Counted from the stretch's first letter, positions 52,293-61,261 are shown. The stretch: DNA of 64,000 bases from Thermohalobaculum sp039822785 (GCA_039822785.1 JBCBMO010000004.1:124001-188000), one strand, 5' to 3'. Notes: generated from the letters alone by a model not told the origin. Made by a program: numbers and translations.

Positions 52293-52886
52293 CTAGGCTC
52301 GGGGACGGGGGGCGGAGAGGGCGGCCATCGTGCTCTCGACGATCCGATGCAGCGTCGCGTCGTCGAAGCCCGCGCGCACATGCACCCCCATGCTGAGGTT
52401 GGCGTTGAAGACGAGCTGTGCCGCCTGCTCGGGCGTCATCATCGGGTTGAGAAGGCCCTGCTCGGCGGCGGCGCGCAGCGGGATCTCCATGTAGCCGCGG
52501 ATCTGGTCGAGGTAGGTCGTCACCGCCTCGTCGATCTTCGGATCTTCGTCGCGGTGCTCGATGGCGCCGTGGCAGATGAAGCAGCCGTTGCCCTGTTGCT
52601 TCATCCAATCGATCGACATCAGCAGCGAGCGGTGCGTCCGCTCCAGCGGGGGAATGCTCTCGTCGGTGACAAGCGGCAGGAAGAACGCGCAGCCGGCCTG
52701 AAAGTAGGCGTCCAGCGCGGCGAGGTAGATCTCCTGCTTCGAGCCGAAGCCCGTGTAAAGCGCGTAGCGGTTGAGCCCCGTCTCCGCGACGATATCGGCG
52801 ACGGAGGTATCAGCGTACCCCTTGCGCCAGAAGAGCGCGAGGATCGCCTCGACGGCTTCCTGATGTTTTGGCGCGCTCAGATTCAT
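52293..52886 (-). CDS. TetR/AcrR family transcriptional regulator
   Basis: 197 residues from ATG 52886 (MNLSAPKHQ...); the longer start at 52991 would run through the operator region. The helix-turn-helix is ADTSVADIVAETGLNRYALYTGFGSKQEIYLAALDAYF. The C-terminal ligand domain has a Cys in GNGCFICHGA, which may sense an oxidant or ligand. It most likely represses the downstream RND operon and itself through the operators described, and is released by an unknown molecule. Confidence 0.9.
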   Translation of the reverse strand: MNLSAPKHQEAVEAILALFWRKGYADTSVADIVAETGLNRYALYTGFGSKQEIYLAALDAYFQAGCAFFLPLVTDESIPPLERTHRSLLMSIDWMKQQGNGCFICHGAIEHRDEDPKIDEAVTTYLDQIRGYMEIPLRAAAEQGLLNPMMTPEQAAQLVFNANLSMGVHVRAGFDDATLHRIVESTMAALSAPRPRA

Positions 52887-52899
52887 CGTCAGCGGATCC

Positions 52900-52939
52900 A
52901 GAACCGATATTCTGAACCGCTGTTTAGAACGGGGGTTCT
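52900..52939. promoter_or_regulatory. Paired AGAA-N6-TTCT operators before tetR
   Basis: AGAA-CCGATA-TTCT at 52900-52913 and AGAA-CGGGGG-TTCT at 52926-52939 have the same arms and N6 spacer, 26 bases apart. The sequence between them forms a further palindrome TTCTGAACCGCTGTTTAGAA (52910-52929). Placement just before tetR and after the LysR gene is consistent with autoregulation. Confidence 0.6.
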
Positions 52940-53019
52940 GGTTGACGCAAGGTCTAACTTCCCCGTTCCGCCCTGCGGTAGGCCCTTGCACAGAGCGCGG
53001 TCATGGTAAGGATGCGTGG

Positions 53020-53925
53020 ATGCGCAGTTTCTCGAACATCGCGACCTTCATCCAGGTCGCCCAGGTCCAATCCTTCGCGGAAGGCGCTGCCAGGATTGGG
53101 ATTTCGACCTCCGCCGCCTCCAAGGCCGTGCAGCGGCTGGAGGAGGAGATCGGCGTCAAACTCTTCCATCGCACCACCCGTTCGGTGACGCTGACGGTGG
53201 AGGGGGAGCGGTTCCTGGAGGGCGCGCGCCGCCTGCTGGAGGAGGTGGAGGCGCTGACGGCCGAGGTCTCCGACAGCCTCGAGACGCCGCGGGGACGCCT
53301 GGTGGTCTCGGCCCCGGCGGTGTTCGGCAGGCTTATCCTGATCGAGAAGGTCGTCGCCTTCATGTCGCAATACCCGCAGGTGGAGGTCGAACTTAACTTC
53401 GACGACCGCAACGTCGATCTCGCCTCGGAGAACATCGACGTCGCCGTGCGGATCGGGGCCCTCGGCGACAGTGCCAACCTGGTGGCGCGCAAGCTGTTCG
53501 ATGACGAGATGTACACCTGTGCCGCCCCTGACTATGTGCAGAGCCACGGCGCGCCGCAGCGGGTGGCGGACCTAAAGAAACACCGCTGCATGCACTATCG
53601 CGTGCGCACGACCGGCCGGTTCTTTCCGTACATGTTCCAGGCGAACGGCGAGGTGGTGCGCGAGAGCTTCCAGCCCGTCTTGGTCGCTAACAGCGTCGAT
53701 GCGCTCTGCCAGGCGGCGATCTCGGGCCTGGGTCTGGCGCAACTGCCCAGCTTCCTGGCGCTGCCGGCGATCGAGAAGGGGGCGCTGGTCGAGGTGATGC
53801 CCGAGCATCGGATGCCGCTGCGCTACTCGCTGATCTACCTCGACCGTCGGCTGGTCTCGCCGCGCGTCCGTGCTTTCGTGGACTTCATGGCCATCGACAG
53901 CCGGCCCAGCAGCGTCGGGCGCTGA
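53020..53925 (+). CDS. LysR family transcriptional regulator
   Basis: 301 residues from ATG 53020, with AAGGA upstream. The helix-turn-helix is AEGAARIGISTSAASKAVQRLEEEIGVKLFHRTTRSVTLTVEGERFLEGARRLL, and the rest is a LysR effector domain (GRLVVSAPAVFGRLILIEKV, ENIDVAVRIGALGDSANLVARKL, LANSVDALCQAAISGLGLAQLPSF). It resembles the group that regulates small-molecule efflux or metabolism genes. Divergent from the tetR/RND operon, so it may control that operon, but no target is proven. Confidence 0.9.
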   Translation: MRSFSNIATFIQVAQVQSFAEGAARIGISTSAASKAVQRLEEEIGVKLFHRTTRSVTLTVEGERFLEGARRLLEEVEALTAEVSDSLETPRGRLVVSAPAVFGRLILIEKVVAFMSQYPQVEVELNFDDRNVDLASENIDVAVRIGALGDSANLVARKLFDDEMYTCAAPDYVQSHGAPQRVADLKKHRCMHYRVRTTGRFFPYMFQANGEVVRESFQPVLVANSVDALCQAAISGLGLAQLPSFLALPAIEKGALVEVMPEHRMPLRYSLIYLDRRLVSPRVRAFVDFMAIDSRPSSVGR

Positions 53926-54124
53926 CGCGCGCTTGTGGCAAGGGAGCGTTCGTTTCGGAGGGGAAACCGTCTTTTCGCCGCCCTTCCCCTTTCGTCAGGC
54001 GGCGGCGATGCCTAATCTCATGACACCCACATCACCGAACCGCCGACATTCCTCCCGACCGGGCCTTCGTCCCGCGTCGATGCCGGTATCGGTGATTTCA
54101 CTGCTTCAACGACGGTAGCCGCCC

Positions 54125-57100
54125 ATGGACCGCACGATCTTTTCCTTCATCTGGAAGCATTCAAAGCGCGATCAGCTCATCCTGCTCGGCCTGACAATCA
54201 TCAGCTTCCCACTGCTGTACCTGACCCTCGAACTCCCTAAGCGGATCATCAACGATGCCATCGACGGCGATGCGGCACAGCGCGTGCTGCTCGGCGTCGA
54301 GCTGACACAGATCCAGCTTCTCGCCCTCCTCTGCCTCGGCTTTCTGCTCGCCGTGATCGGGCAGGGGCTGATGAAGATGCAGATCAACACCAAAAAGGGC
54401 GTGATGGCGGAGCGGCTTTTGCGGCGCTTCCGCTACACACTGATCACCCGGATCATGCGCTTCCCGCGCAGCCATTTCCGCACGACCAGCCAGGGTGAAC
54501 TGATCCAGATGGTCACCGGCGAGGCGGAGCCGCTGGGCGGGATCATGGGCGACATGGTGGCCCAACCGGTCTTTCAGGCCGGGATGATGCTGACCATCCT
54601 GACCTTCCTCTTCGTGCAGAGCCCCTGGCTGGGTCTGGCGGCGACGGCGCTGATCCCGGTGCAGGCCTATGTCATACCGATGCTGCAGCGGCGCATCAAC
54701 CTGCTCAACAAGGAGCGGGTGCGCGAGGTCCGCTCCCTGTCCGAGCGTCTTGGCGAGACGATCGAGGGGGTGAGCGATCTGCGCACCAACGGGGGCGGCC
54801 GGCGCATGCGCGCTGAGATGACGGCACGCCTGGGGCGGCTGTTCGACATCCGCTACCGGATCTACCGGCAGAAGTTTTTCATGAAGTTCCTCAACAACTT
54901 CATCACCCAGCTGACGCCGTTCTTCTTCTTCTCCATCGGCGGCTATCTCGCGATCCAGGGCGACCTGACCGTCGGTGCCCTGGTAGCAGCGCTCGCGGCC
55001 TATAAGGACCTGTCGGCGCCTTGGAAGGAGCTGCTCGCCTATTACAACCAGGTCCAGGACATGGGCCTGCGCTGGCAGATCATCACCGAGCAGTTCGTGC
55101 CCAGCGGCATGCTGGAGGATCGGCTGGTCGATGCCCCGGCGCCGGAGATGCCGCGGCTGACCGGGCCCATCGTGTTCGACAACGTCACGCTGCGCGACCC
55201 CGGTGGCAGCCCCGTGCTGGAGCGGATCAACCTTGAGATCCCGCCCGGCGCCACCGTCGGCATCCAAAGCCGCAACGCCACCCAGCGCCAGGCCATCGTC
55301 GAGCTTCTGAGCCGGGAGATCACGCCGGATACCGGGCGGATCACGCTTGCGGGCCACGCGCTTGCCGATCTGCACCAGGACGTCATCGCCGCGCGCGTCG
55401 GCCATGCCGGGTCGCGATCTTACCTCTTTGGCGGGACGATCGGCGACAATGTCACCATGGCGATCAGCACCACCCCGCCCCGCGCGCCCGAGGACGCGCA
55501 GACGCAAGGACTGATCGCCGAGGCCAAGCGCGCGGGCAACAGCGGTGATATCGTCACCGCGCCCTGGCTCGACCCCGGCATGGCGGGCTTCGAGAGCCGC
55601 GAGGCCCTGCGCGATTGGTGGGTCAAGCTGGTCGATGCCATGGGCACGGCGTCCTTCCTGTTCAACCGCGGCCTGGACAGCAAGCTCGATGTGGCGGCGC
55701 ACCCTGACCTGGCGGCGCGGATCGTGGCCCTGCGGCCCGAGATCGCGCGGCGGGTCGACGAGGCGGGTCTTTCGAAGATCCTGCACCGCTTCGACCCCGA
55801 GGCCTTCAACCCCGGCCTGCCCGTCGGCGGCAACCTGCTCTACGCCACCCCGCGCCATGAGATCCGCCAGGAGGCCTTGGCCGAGGACCGGCGGTTCCTG
55901 CCGGCGCTGCGTGAGATGGGCATGGAGGAGGACCTCCTCGCACTTGGCGAGGACATGCTGCATGTCCTGATACGCACCTTCCGCGATATCGACGCCGGCC
56001 ATCCGCTGTTCCTGAACCTGGGCTTCTCGGAGGCACTGTTCGAGCGGCTGGGCAAGATCGACGCGAAGCTCTTGAACAAGGGGATGGAGGCGCTGAAACC
56101 GGGCGACCGGGCCCTGCTGGTGACCCTGCCGTTCCGTCTGTCGGCCGAGCAGATCGGCGAGAGTTTTCCGGAGAAGCTGCGTCGGAAGATCATCGATCTG
56201 CGGGCACGTCGGCGCGCCGATCTGCGCGCACGGGCTGCCGATGATTTTGCCCCGCTCGACCCGCAGGAACTCGCCCCGGGGCTCACGGTGCTCGAGAACC
56301 TGCTCTACGCCAAGATCAAGCTCGGGATGGAAGCGAAGCTGACCAAGCTGCGCAACCTCATCTGCGGCTTGCTGATCGAGGAAGGTCTGCGCCCGGAGAT
56401 CATGGAGCTGATCTACGACGTGCCCGCGGGGATCGGCGGTGCGCAGCTCAATTCGCTATCCCATGAGCGGATCACTTTCATCCGCGCGGCGATCAAACGG
56501 CCCGACGTGCTGGTGCTGGACAATGCGCTGATCAGCCATGAGCCCGCGGAGCGTCAGCGCACCCGCGACCGGTTACGCGATCTGATGCCGGACACGACGC
56601 TGATCTTCCTGGAGGAGCGGATCCGCCACCCCGACCGCTATGACCTGTTCGTGGAGATCGTCGAAGGCCGGATCGTGGACGCTGCGCGCGAGGATGAGAG
56701 CGCGCTCGCGGCGGAGGAAGCGCCGAGCGAGGCCCCAGACGGCGCGGAGGCCGTCCCGCTGACGGGGACGATGCGCAGGGATCTCGACAAGAAGATCCGC
56801 TTTCTGGAGGGGCTCGAGCTCTTCCAGGGGCTCGACCGGCGCCAGCTTCGCCTTCTGGCCTTCAGCGCGAGCTGGTTCACCGCGGGCGAGGGGGAGCGGC
56901 TGTTCACGGCGGGCGAGATGGCCGATGCCGCCTATGTGCTGACCAAGGGGACGGCGGAGCTGCGCTGGCCCGATGCGCCGCCCGAGACAGCCGCGGTGTC
57001 CGCCGTGGAGCCGGGGCGGATCGTGGGCGATCTGCAGGTGATCCGCGGCGATGCGCGTCGGTTGAACATGGTGACGACGAGCCCGGTCAAAGGCCTCCGG

Positions 57101-57283
57101 ATCGGGGCCGTCGAACTGCGGGCCGTCATCGAGAGCGATGCGGCCGTCGCGACGAGCCTGCTGCGCACGGTGTCGGGCTACCTCAACAGCATCGGCGACC
57201 GTCTTCAGGCCGAACGGGCCGCCCGGGGACAGCAGGGCGGCGAGACGCCACCGCCGCAGACCGAGACGACGGGCTCCCCGTAG
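54125..57283 (+). CDS. ABC exporter-like protein with degenerate NBD and cNMP-binding domain
   Basis: 1,052 residues. Residues 1-330 form a type I ABC exporter membrane domain with about six helices. From 345 the nucleotide-binding domain lacks the usual Walker A: PGATVGIQSRNATQRQ at 374-389 replaces GxxGxGKST. The Q-loop region (VGHAGSRSYLFGGTIGDNV, 425-443) keeps the general shape without its Gln. A roughly 320-residue insert follows. The signature is LNSLSHERITF (775-785), Walker B is VLVLDN (795-800) without the catalytic Glu, and Glu830/831 stand where the H-loop His should be. Residues 892-1030 are a CRP-like cyclic-nucleotide-binding domain (FQGLDRRQLRLLAF, IVGDLQVIRGDARRLN). A regulated scaffold or gated transporter is possible. 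Confidence 0.8.
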   Translation: MDRTIFSFIWKHSKRDQLILLGLTIISFPLLYLTLELPKRIINDAIDGDAAQRVLLGVELTQIQLLALLCLGFLLAVIGQGLMKMQINTKKGVMAERLLRRFRYTLITRIMRFPRSHFRTTSQGELIQMVTGEAEPLGGIMGDMVAQPVFQAGMMLTILTFLFVQSPWLGLAATALIPVQAYVIPMLQRRINLLNKERVREVRSLSERLGETIEGVSDLRTNGGGRRMRAEMTARLGRLFDIRYRIYRQKFFMKFLNNFITQLTPFFFFSIGGYLAIQGDLTVGALVAALAAYKDLSAPWKELLAYYNQVQDMGLRWQIITEQFVPSGMLEDRLVDAPAPEMPRLTGPIVFDNVTLRDPGGSPVLERINLEIPPGATVGIQSRNATQRQAIVELLSREITPDTGRITLAGHALADLHQDVIAARVGHAGSRSYLFGGTIGDNVTMAISTTPPRAPEDAQTQGLIAEAKRAGNSGDIVTAPWLDPGMAGFESREALRDWWVKLVDAMGTASFLFNRGLDSKLDVAAHPDLAARIVALRPEIARRVDEAGLSKILHRFDPEAFNPGLPVGGNLLYATPRHEIRQEALAEDRRFLPALREMGMEEDLLALGEDMLHVLIRTFRDIDAGHPLFLNLGFSEALFERLGKIDAKLLNKGMEALKPGDRALLVTLPFRLSAEQIGESFPEKLRRKIIDLRARRRADLRARAADDFAPLDPQELAPGLTVLENLLYAKIKLGMEAKLTKLRNLICGLLIEEGLRPEIMELIYDVPAGIGGAQLNSLSHERITFIRAAIKRPDVLVLDNALISHEPAERQRTRDRLRDLMPDTTLIFLEERIRHPDRYDLFVEIVEGRIVDAAREDESALAAEEAPSEAPDGAEAVPLTGTMRRDLDKKIRFLEGLELFQGLDRRQLRLLAFSASWFTAGEGERLFTAGEMADAAYVLTKGTAELRWPDAPPETAAVSAVEPGRIVGDLQVIRGDARRLNMVTTSPVKGLRIGAVELRAVIESDAAVATSLLRTVSGYLNSIGDRLQAERAARGQQGGETPPPQTETTGSP
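55790..56341 (+). repeat. Internal repeat inside the pseudo-NBD insert
   Basis: Residues 556-585 (FDPEAFNPGLPVGGNLLYA...) and 711-739 (LDPQELAPGLTVLENLLYA...) are related copies about 155 residues apart in the large insert. The pattern DP-x5-PGL-x-V-x2-NLLYA is shared. It is protein-level only; the DNA shows no obvious tandem unit. Confidence 0.65.
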
Positions 57284-57390
57284 CGCCGCCGTCGCGGCGC
57301 GCGCTTGGCGTTTCCGTCAGCTTAACCGGGTTCGCCGACAGTCGGGCCGCGGCGGTATGTGAACGCCGCGGCCAGGGGTGACAAGGCGCA

Positions 57391-59382
57391 ATGGGTGAGA
57401 CTGCACCACCGTCGAAAGCGGCCGGGATCGAAGACCAGACCGAGGGCGCTCATGACGCCGAAGCGGCCGGTGTCGATGCGCCGTCGCGGGAGGAGTCGCG
57501 CCTGCGCCACGCGCTGCTGATGGCGACCGCCATGCTCATCGCCATGAGTATGATGTTCTCCTGGCTCAGCATTCTGACCGTGGAGACCGAGGGCAAGATC
57601 CGCGAAGAGCTCACGGCGATCTACGATCTTCAACTGAACGCGCAGAAGATCACCACGCTCGGCCATCGCATGCTGGCGGAGGAGAACGCCTTCGAGATCG
57701 AGGCCGCGCGCCTGGGGATCATGACGCAGATCCAGTACATTCAGCGCGACAAGGGCCGCTCCCGCATCAAGCTGTCTCCGGTGATCGAGGCCTTTACCTT
57801 CGACATCGACCGAACGCGGAAGTGGCAGGCCTATGACGAGCTGCAACGTCGCTTCTCGGCGCTGATCCGAAGCGCCGACCGGTTGGTCGACGCAACGACA
57901 CCGCTGGAGGCCCGGTTCGCGCTCAGTGCACTGCGGGCGCATACACGATCCGACCTCGACGTCGAGCTTGAGGGTATCGGTGAGACCTATGAGGCGCTGG
58001 CCGATCGGATGCAGTCCGTCATGACCGTCCTGCAGGTCACCATCATTCCCACCCTGCTGATCGTCTTTGCCTTCGTCTGGTTCGCGGCGGTAAAGCCTGC
58101 CTTGCTGGGCGAGCGCGAGGCGACGGCCCGCCTGATCGCGAGCGAGCGGCGCGCCCGGCAGCTTGCCGAAAGCGCCGAGACGGCCAGCCGCGCCAAGTCG
58201 CAGTTTCTGGCGACGATGAGCCACGAGATCCGCACGCCGATGAACGGGATGATCGCGTTGATCGACCTGCTGCGAAGGGACACCGACGCGGAGGATCGGG
58301 CGCGGCTGCTGGAGATTGTTGCGCGCTCGGGGCAGCTCCTCGAGAACATCGTGAACGATATCCTCGACTTCTCGAAGATCGAGGCCGGCGAGCTCGCGCT
58401 TGAGAGCGTGCCCTTCGACCCGCTGCTGGTGGTCGACCAGGTCGCTGCCACCCACGGGCAGGCGGCGCGCGACCGAGGCCTGCGCCTGCTGACCACGGTC
58501 GATCGACATGGGCTGGAGTGGCGTCGCGGCGATCCGCTGCGGCTGCGTCAGATCCTCAACAACCTCGTCAACAACGCCATCAAGTTCACCGAAGAGGGGC
58601 ACGTGGAGATCGCCCTGGAGGTCGATGAACGGGGACACCTGGTGATGCGGGTCGCCGACACCGGCATCGGCATGGAGGAGATGCAGGCGGCCCGCGCCTT
58701 CGATACCTTCTCCCAGGCAGACAGCTCGACGACGCGGCGCTTCGGGGGCAGCGGTCTGGGTCTCTCGATCGTGCGCCGCCTGGTCGATCTGATGGAGGGC
58801 ACGATCGAGATCGACAGCCTGCCCGAGCGCGGGACGACGATCTCCATAACGCTTCCCCTGCCCGTGGCCGCGGCTGAGCGCGAGTGGGCGGCGGACCCGG
58901 CGCTGGCGGTGGGCGATGACGGGATCGCGGGGCTGCGCGTGCTGGTCGCCGACGACAACCGCACGAACCGGATCGTGCTGGAGCGTCTGTTGAGCCATCT
59001 GGGCTGTATCGCCACCGCGGTGGACAGCGGTGCCCTCGCAGTCCAGGCCGCGCGCGATGCCGACGTTGCGGCGATCGCGGGCGATGCGGAGAGCGCGGGC
59101 GCGCAGCGCTTCGACGTGCTGCTGCTCGACATCTCGATGCCCGGCATGGACGGGATCGAGGCACTCCACCGGATTAGGGCGCAGGAGGCCGCAGCGGGCT
59201 TGCCGGCGGTGCCGGCCGTCGCGGTGACGGCCAATGCCTTCGAGCATCAGGTACGCAGCTATCTGGCTGCGGGTTTCGCCGCGCATGCGCCGAAACCCCT
59301 GCGCGCGGAAATCCTGCGCCAGAGGATCGCCGAGGTGCGCGCCCCCGCCGTCCCGATCGGCGTCGGCCGGATGGCGAGCTAG
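57391..59382 (+). CDS. Hybrid sensor histidine kinase with receiver domain
   Basis: 663 residues. Two membrane helices (about 43-65 and 205-230) enclose a periplasmic helical sensor domain. HisKA follows with MSHEIRTPMNG and the phosphoacceptor His278. HATPase boxes are NNLVNNAIKFT, DTGIGM and GGSGLGLSI. A receiver domain has LRVLVADDNRTNRI, the phosphoacceptor Asp580 in LLLDISMPGMDG, VTANA and KPL. All catalytic residues are intact. The signal and output are unknown. It lies 107 bases after the pseudo-ABC gene, and no response regulator gene follows. Confidence 0.93.
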   Translation: MGETAPPSKAAGIEDQTEGAHDAEAAGVDAPSREESRLRHALLMATAMLIAMSMMFSWLSILTVETEGKIREELTAIYDLQLNAQKITTLGHRMLAEENAFEIEAARLGIMTQIQYIQRDKGRSRIKLSPVIEAFTFDIDRTRKWQAYDELQRRFSALIRSADRLVDATTPLEARFALSALRAHTRSDLDVELEGIGETYEALADRMQSVMTVLQVTIIPTLLIVFAFVWFAAVKPALLGEREATARLIASERRARQLAESAETASRAKSQFLATMSHEIRTPMNGMIALIDLLRRDTDAEDRARLLEIVARSGQLLENIVNDILDFSKIEAGELALESVPFDPLLVVDQVAATHGQAARDRGLRLLTTVDRHGLEWRRGDPLRLRQILNNLVNNAIKFTEEGHVEIALEVDERGHLVMRVADTGIGMEEMQAARAFDTFSQADSSTTRRFGGSGLGLSIVRRLVDLMEGTIEIDSLPERGTTISITLPLPVAAAEREWAADPALAVGDDGIAGLRVLVADDNRTNRIVLERLLSHLGCIATAVDSGALAVQAARDADVAAIAGDAESAGAQRFDVLLLDISMPGMDGIEALHRIRAQEAAAGLPAVPAVAVTANAFEHQVRSYLAAGFAAHAPKPLRAEILRQRIAEVRAPAVPIGVGRMAS

Positions 59383-59590
59383 CGGTCCCGGCCCGCAGGA
59401 CACGCCCTGTCCGCCTCGCACCGTCCACCACCCTCACCCCTCGCCCGGTGGTTCGGCGCCGCTCTGCGGGCGGGCATCACGGCGCCGTCGCGCGAGCGTG
59501 ACGCGGCGTGGGGTGACGGTTGCGGCAAGGCTGACCACTTCACCGCCATACGAGCCGGGAGGGCCGGCCGTTCGCTAAAGGAGCTGATCG

Positions 59591-59863
59591 ATGAAGACGC
59601 TTGAGAAGACCGCCCGCTCCGGTTCGCGCGCTGCGCTTGTCGGCGCCCTGGTTGGGGTCATGGCCCTGGCGGCTGCGGCGCCCGATGCCCTGGCCAAGGG
59701 CGGCAACGATCCGTTCGACCGCGCTGAGCGCAAGCGCGCCCTGCAGGCCGAGCGCAGCCAGGAGCGCAACGAGGGCCCCTCGCTCTTCCAGCGCCTCTTC
59801 GGCGCCGACGAGCAGGCGACGACCACCTCGAAGACGCCGGTGGACGCGCCCGCATCGCAGTAA
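59591..59863 (+). CDS. Small exported protein of unknown function
   Basis: 90 residues from ATG 59591. A signal peptide (ALVGALVGVMALAAAAPDALA) is followed by a short basic and acidic helix (GGNDPFDRAERKRALQAERSQERNEGPSLFQRLFGA) and a Thr/Ser/Pro tail. No cysteines or lipobox. It has no recognised family; the hybrid kinase precedes it by 208 bases and the PHP gene follows by 160. A perfect hairpin (CCCGGCGC-CTGC-GCGCCGGG) lies at 59891-59910 downstream without a T-run. Confidence 0.6.
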   Translation: MKTLEKTARSGSRAALVGALVGVMALAAAAPDALAKGGNDPFDRAERKRALQAERSQERNEGPSLFQRLFGADEQATTTSKTPVDAPASQ

Positions 59864-59890
59864 GGCGGCGCGCTGACGGTCGCCCTGAGC

Positions 59891-59910
59891 CCCGGCGCCT
59901 GCGCGCCGGG
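59891..59910 (+). terminator. Hairpin after the small exported protein gene
   Basis: CCCGGCGC-CTGC-GCGCCGGG is a perfect eight-base stem 28 bases after the stop at 59863. A second small hairpin GACGC-AAAA-GCGTC is at 59965-59978. Neither has a T-run, so termination is not sure. Confidence 0.35.
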
Positions 59911-60023
59911 ACCAGCCCGCCCGCCAGCCCGCGCCGCAGAGGGGGCGAGGTCGGCGCGGTGCCCGACGCAAAAGCGTCATTGAGAGCGCTTAGGCAGGCG
60001 GGGTCGACCAAGAGGATCCCGCC

Positions 60024-60950
60024 ATGCAGCACATCGCCTTCTCCCGCCCCGGTCATCTGTGGCGGGGCAACCTCCATACCCATTGCGACCGCTCCGACGG
60101 GGCGCTGCCGGCGGCGGAGGTTTGCCGGCGCTACGAGGCTGCGGGCTATGATTTCCTCTGCCTCTCGGATCATCTGATCGGCCGCTACGGCTATCCGATC
60201 ACTGAGACGGAGGCCTATCGGACCAACCGCTTCACCACGATCCTGGGCGCGGAGGTGCATACCGGCGCGCTCGGCAATGGGGAGCTGTGGCATCTGTTGG
60301 CAGTCGGCCTGCCCGCGGATTTCGCGCCGCCCAATCAGCCGGATTTCGAGCCCGTGGCGGAGGGAGAGAGCGCCGCCTCCCTCGCGGCGCGCTGCGCCGA
60401 GGCCGGCGCCTTTGTCGCGATCGCCCATCCGGAGTGGTACGGGCTGACCGGCGCGGATGCCGAGACCATCGCGGCGGCGCATGCGGTCGAGATCTACAAC
60501 CACGGCTGCGTCGTGGGCGCCGATCGCGGCTCGGGCATCGCCGTTTGGGACATGCTGCTGAACGCGGGGCGTCGGCTGTCGGGCTGCGCCACCGACGATG
60601 CTCATTTCTTCGACCCCGACCACTTCGGCGGCTGGGTGATGGTACGGGCGGAGGCGAACGAGCCCGCTGCCCTGGTCAGCGCCCTGCGCGAGGGCGCCTA
60701 CTACGCCACGACCGGTCCCGAACTGCGCGACTTCCGCGTGGAGGGCGGCGAGATCGTCGTCGAATGCTCCGCGGCGGAGAACGTGATCGTAATGGGCGCG
60801 CGCTCGGCAGCCGAGGCCGTCAACGGCCGGTCCCTGACCCGTGCCGCGCTGCCGCTGACCGAGCGGCTGGCTGCCGGGGGTTGGGTGCGGGCGGCGGTGC
60901 AGGATGCCGCCGGGCGGCGCGCCTGGTCCAACCCGCTCTGGCTAGCCTAG
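60024..60950 (+). CDS. PHP domain metal-dependent phosphoesterase
   Basis: 308 residues. The PHP motif GNLHTHCDRSDGALPAAEV (two His and Asp), YDFLCLSDHLI, ILGAEVHTG, FVAIAHPEWYGL and a final Asp in CATDDAHFF carry the expected metal ligands of a PHP-type phosphoesterase or hydrolase. YxxTxPELRDF near residue 235 begins a beta-rich end. PHP proteins of this length cut phosphate esters such as nucleotides or other phosphates. The stop overlaps the convergent sbtB gene by four bases (CTAG). Confidence 0.85.
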   Translation: MQHIAFSRPGHLWRGNLHTHCDRSDGALPAAEVCRRYEAAGYDFLCLSDHLIGRYGYPITETEAYRTNRFTTILGAEVHTGALGNGELWHLLAVGLPADFAPPNQPDFEPVAEGESAASLAARCAEAGAFVAIAHPEWYGLTGADAETIAAAHAVEIYNHGCVVGADRGSGIAVWDMLLNAGRRLSGCATDDAHFFDPDHFGGWVMVRAEANEPAALVSALREGAYYATTGPELRDFRVEGGEIVVECSAAENVIVMGARSAAEAVNGRSLTRAALPLTERLAAGGWVRAAVQDAAGRRAWSNPLWLA

Positions 60951-61258
60951 AAGCGCTCGGCGCGCAGGACCTCGCAGTCTGACACGGTGACCACGCCGAT
61001 GTGCCGCTCGAGCACCGCGAAGATGCTCTCCAGCAGGGCATCCTGCCGCTCCGGCCGGATGACGCAGACGACATGGACCATGCCGCCCGCACGGCTGATC
61101 TGCCCCTCGCTCGACCAGGCGCCGGAGCGGCCGGAGCCGCCCAGGACCGGCAGGATGGAATAGCCGGTGACGCCCGCCGCCTCGATCGCGTCGGTCAGGC
61201 GGCGCTGCATCGGCGCCTCGATCATGATGGCGACGCGTTTGGCCTGATGGGTCTGCAT
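60947..61258 (-). CDS. sbtB: SbtB-like PII family protein
   Basis: 103 residues. MIEAPMQRRLTDAIEAAGVTGYSILPVLGGSGRSGAWSSEGQISRAGGMVHVVCVI includes a PII-like beta-alpha-beta fold with a T-loop (GGSGRSGAWSSEG). RPERQDALLESIFAVLERHIGVVTVSDCEVLRAERF matches the C-terminal part of SbtB. In cyanobacteria SbtB binds AMP, cAMP and related nucleotides and controls the bicarbonate transporter SbtA. It lies three bases after the sbtA stop, in a single operon. Confidence 0.85.
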   Translation of the reverse strand: MQTHQAKRVAIMIEAPMQRRLTDAIEAAGVTGYSILPVLGGSGRSGAWSSEGQISRAGGMVHVVCVIRPERQDALLESIFAVLERHIGVVTVSDCEVLRAERF

Positions 61259-61261
61259 GCC

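Noticed and set aside
54161..56002. A 613-residue open frame on the minus strand
   Set aside because: Antisense to the pseudo-ABC gene; no motif.
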